Assembly: GCF_021728395.1 (NCBI RefSeq)
Contig: NZ_JAKKCM010000006.1
Coordinates: 1 to 64,000, forward strand
Reading direction: 5' to 3'
DNA length: 64,000 nucleotides
Source: Vibrio sp. J1-1
Lineage (GTDB): Bacteria > Pseudomonadota > Gammaproteobacteria > Enterobacterales > Vibrionaceae
The notes below the pieces were generated by a model that was not told where the DNA came from, did not search any database, and was given only the letters and a program-made list of their open reading frames with translations. The stretch's first letter is position 1; each line of letters begins with the position of its first letter. The position numbers and the translations under genes were made by a program. This document shows positions 63,896 through 64,000 of this stretch, piece by piece.

Positions 63896-64000
63896 ATGAC
63901 TAAAGCACAAAACGTCGACCCTAGTGAAATTAAGAAATTCGAGGACATGGCTTCTCGCTGGTGGGATTTAGAGGGTGAATTCAAACCACTTCACCAAATC
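63896..64000 (+). CDS. ubiG: ubiquinone/demethylubiquinone O-methyltransferase UbiG (N-terminal part)
   Basis: The first 35 residues read [20 protein letters not shown]..., then [15 protein letters not shown], matching the N-terminus of UbiG. The gene runs off the window's right edge, so the SAM-binding domain is not seen. In E. coli and Vibrio ubiG is adjacent and divergent to gyrA, which supports the call. Confidence 0.88.
   Translation, partial: MTKAQNVDPSEIKKFEDMASRWWDLEGEFKPLHQI

Noticed and set aside
1..64000. CRISPR array, prophage, rRNA or tRNA genes
   Set aside because: No regularly spaced direct repeats, phage structural genes, or rRNA/tRNA-like sequence was noticed on either strand.

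Overview
The window is a stretch of a gammaproteobacterial chromosome that is almost certainly Vibrio. The proteins (IntIA-type integron integrase, TyrR, YcjXF, RimJ, SdaCA, AsnS, AspC, CosR/BCCT pair, IrpA operon, RibA, NrfABCDEF, GyrA, UbiG) and their order match my memory of Vibrio chromosome 1, probably the Harveyi clade (V. parahaemolyticus/alginolyticus/campbellii-like). The species call is inference; no database was searched.

Layout. 1-1.3 kb: integron integrase with a near-ideal LexA box, so the window starts at the edge of a chromosomal superintegron whose cassettes should lie to the left. 1.3-7.5 kb (minus strand): small protein, HD-domain nucleotidase-like protein, rimJ, tyrR with a possible autoregulatory TyrR box, ycjF-ycjX, small membrane protein. 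7.6-17.1 kb: class I fumarase, pabB, CoA-pyrophosphatase, sdaC-sdaA (serine uptake and deamination), queD, asnS. 17.1-24.1 kb: an apparent insertion between asnS and aspC. It carries a possible IS110-type relic, an operon of a stand-alone ABC membrane domain, an adaptor, an RND pump and a Rob-like AraC regulator, and ends in a diverged duplicate of the last ~31 codons of asnS. Two paralogous small proteins of unknown function (17160 and 26022) flank this block. 24.1-31.6 kb: small membrane protein, MocR regulator, aspC, outer-membrane protein, cNMP/CBS/nucleotidyltransferase protein and DnaQ-like exonuclease.

31.7-43.5 kb: chemoreceptor, BCCT osmolyte transporter divergent from a CosR-like MarR regulator, then a NarL-type two-component system next to a TRAP transporter (dctPQM) with a TakP-like binding protein, an Ala/Lys-rich winged-helix protein and a DUF2982-like protein. 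43.5-52.4 kb: gloC, ycbK-like, ldtD-like L,D-transpeptidase, the iron-linked imelysin operon (irpA, di-heme oxidoreductase, imelysin lipoprotein, DUF1513) behind a candidate Fur box, and ribA. 52.6-60.7 kb: a complete ammonifying nitrite reductase locus with nrfA divergent from nrfBCDE-thioredoxin-nrfF, nrfG placed apart, and NarP/FNR-like sites between. 60.8-64 kb: gyrA and the start of ubiG.

Most of the window is ordinary core genome. The parts most worth a second look are the block bounded by the asnS 3'-end duplicate, the paralogous small proteins, the hybrid ABC-TMD/RND operon, and several short regulatory signals (LexA, TyrR, Fur, Nar/FNR, a TACGTA palindrome before dctP, and a terminator hairpin before aspC).
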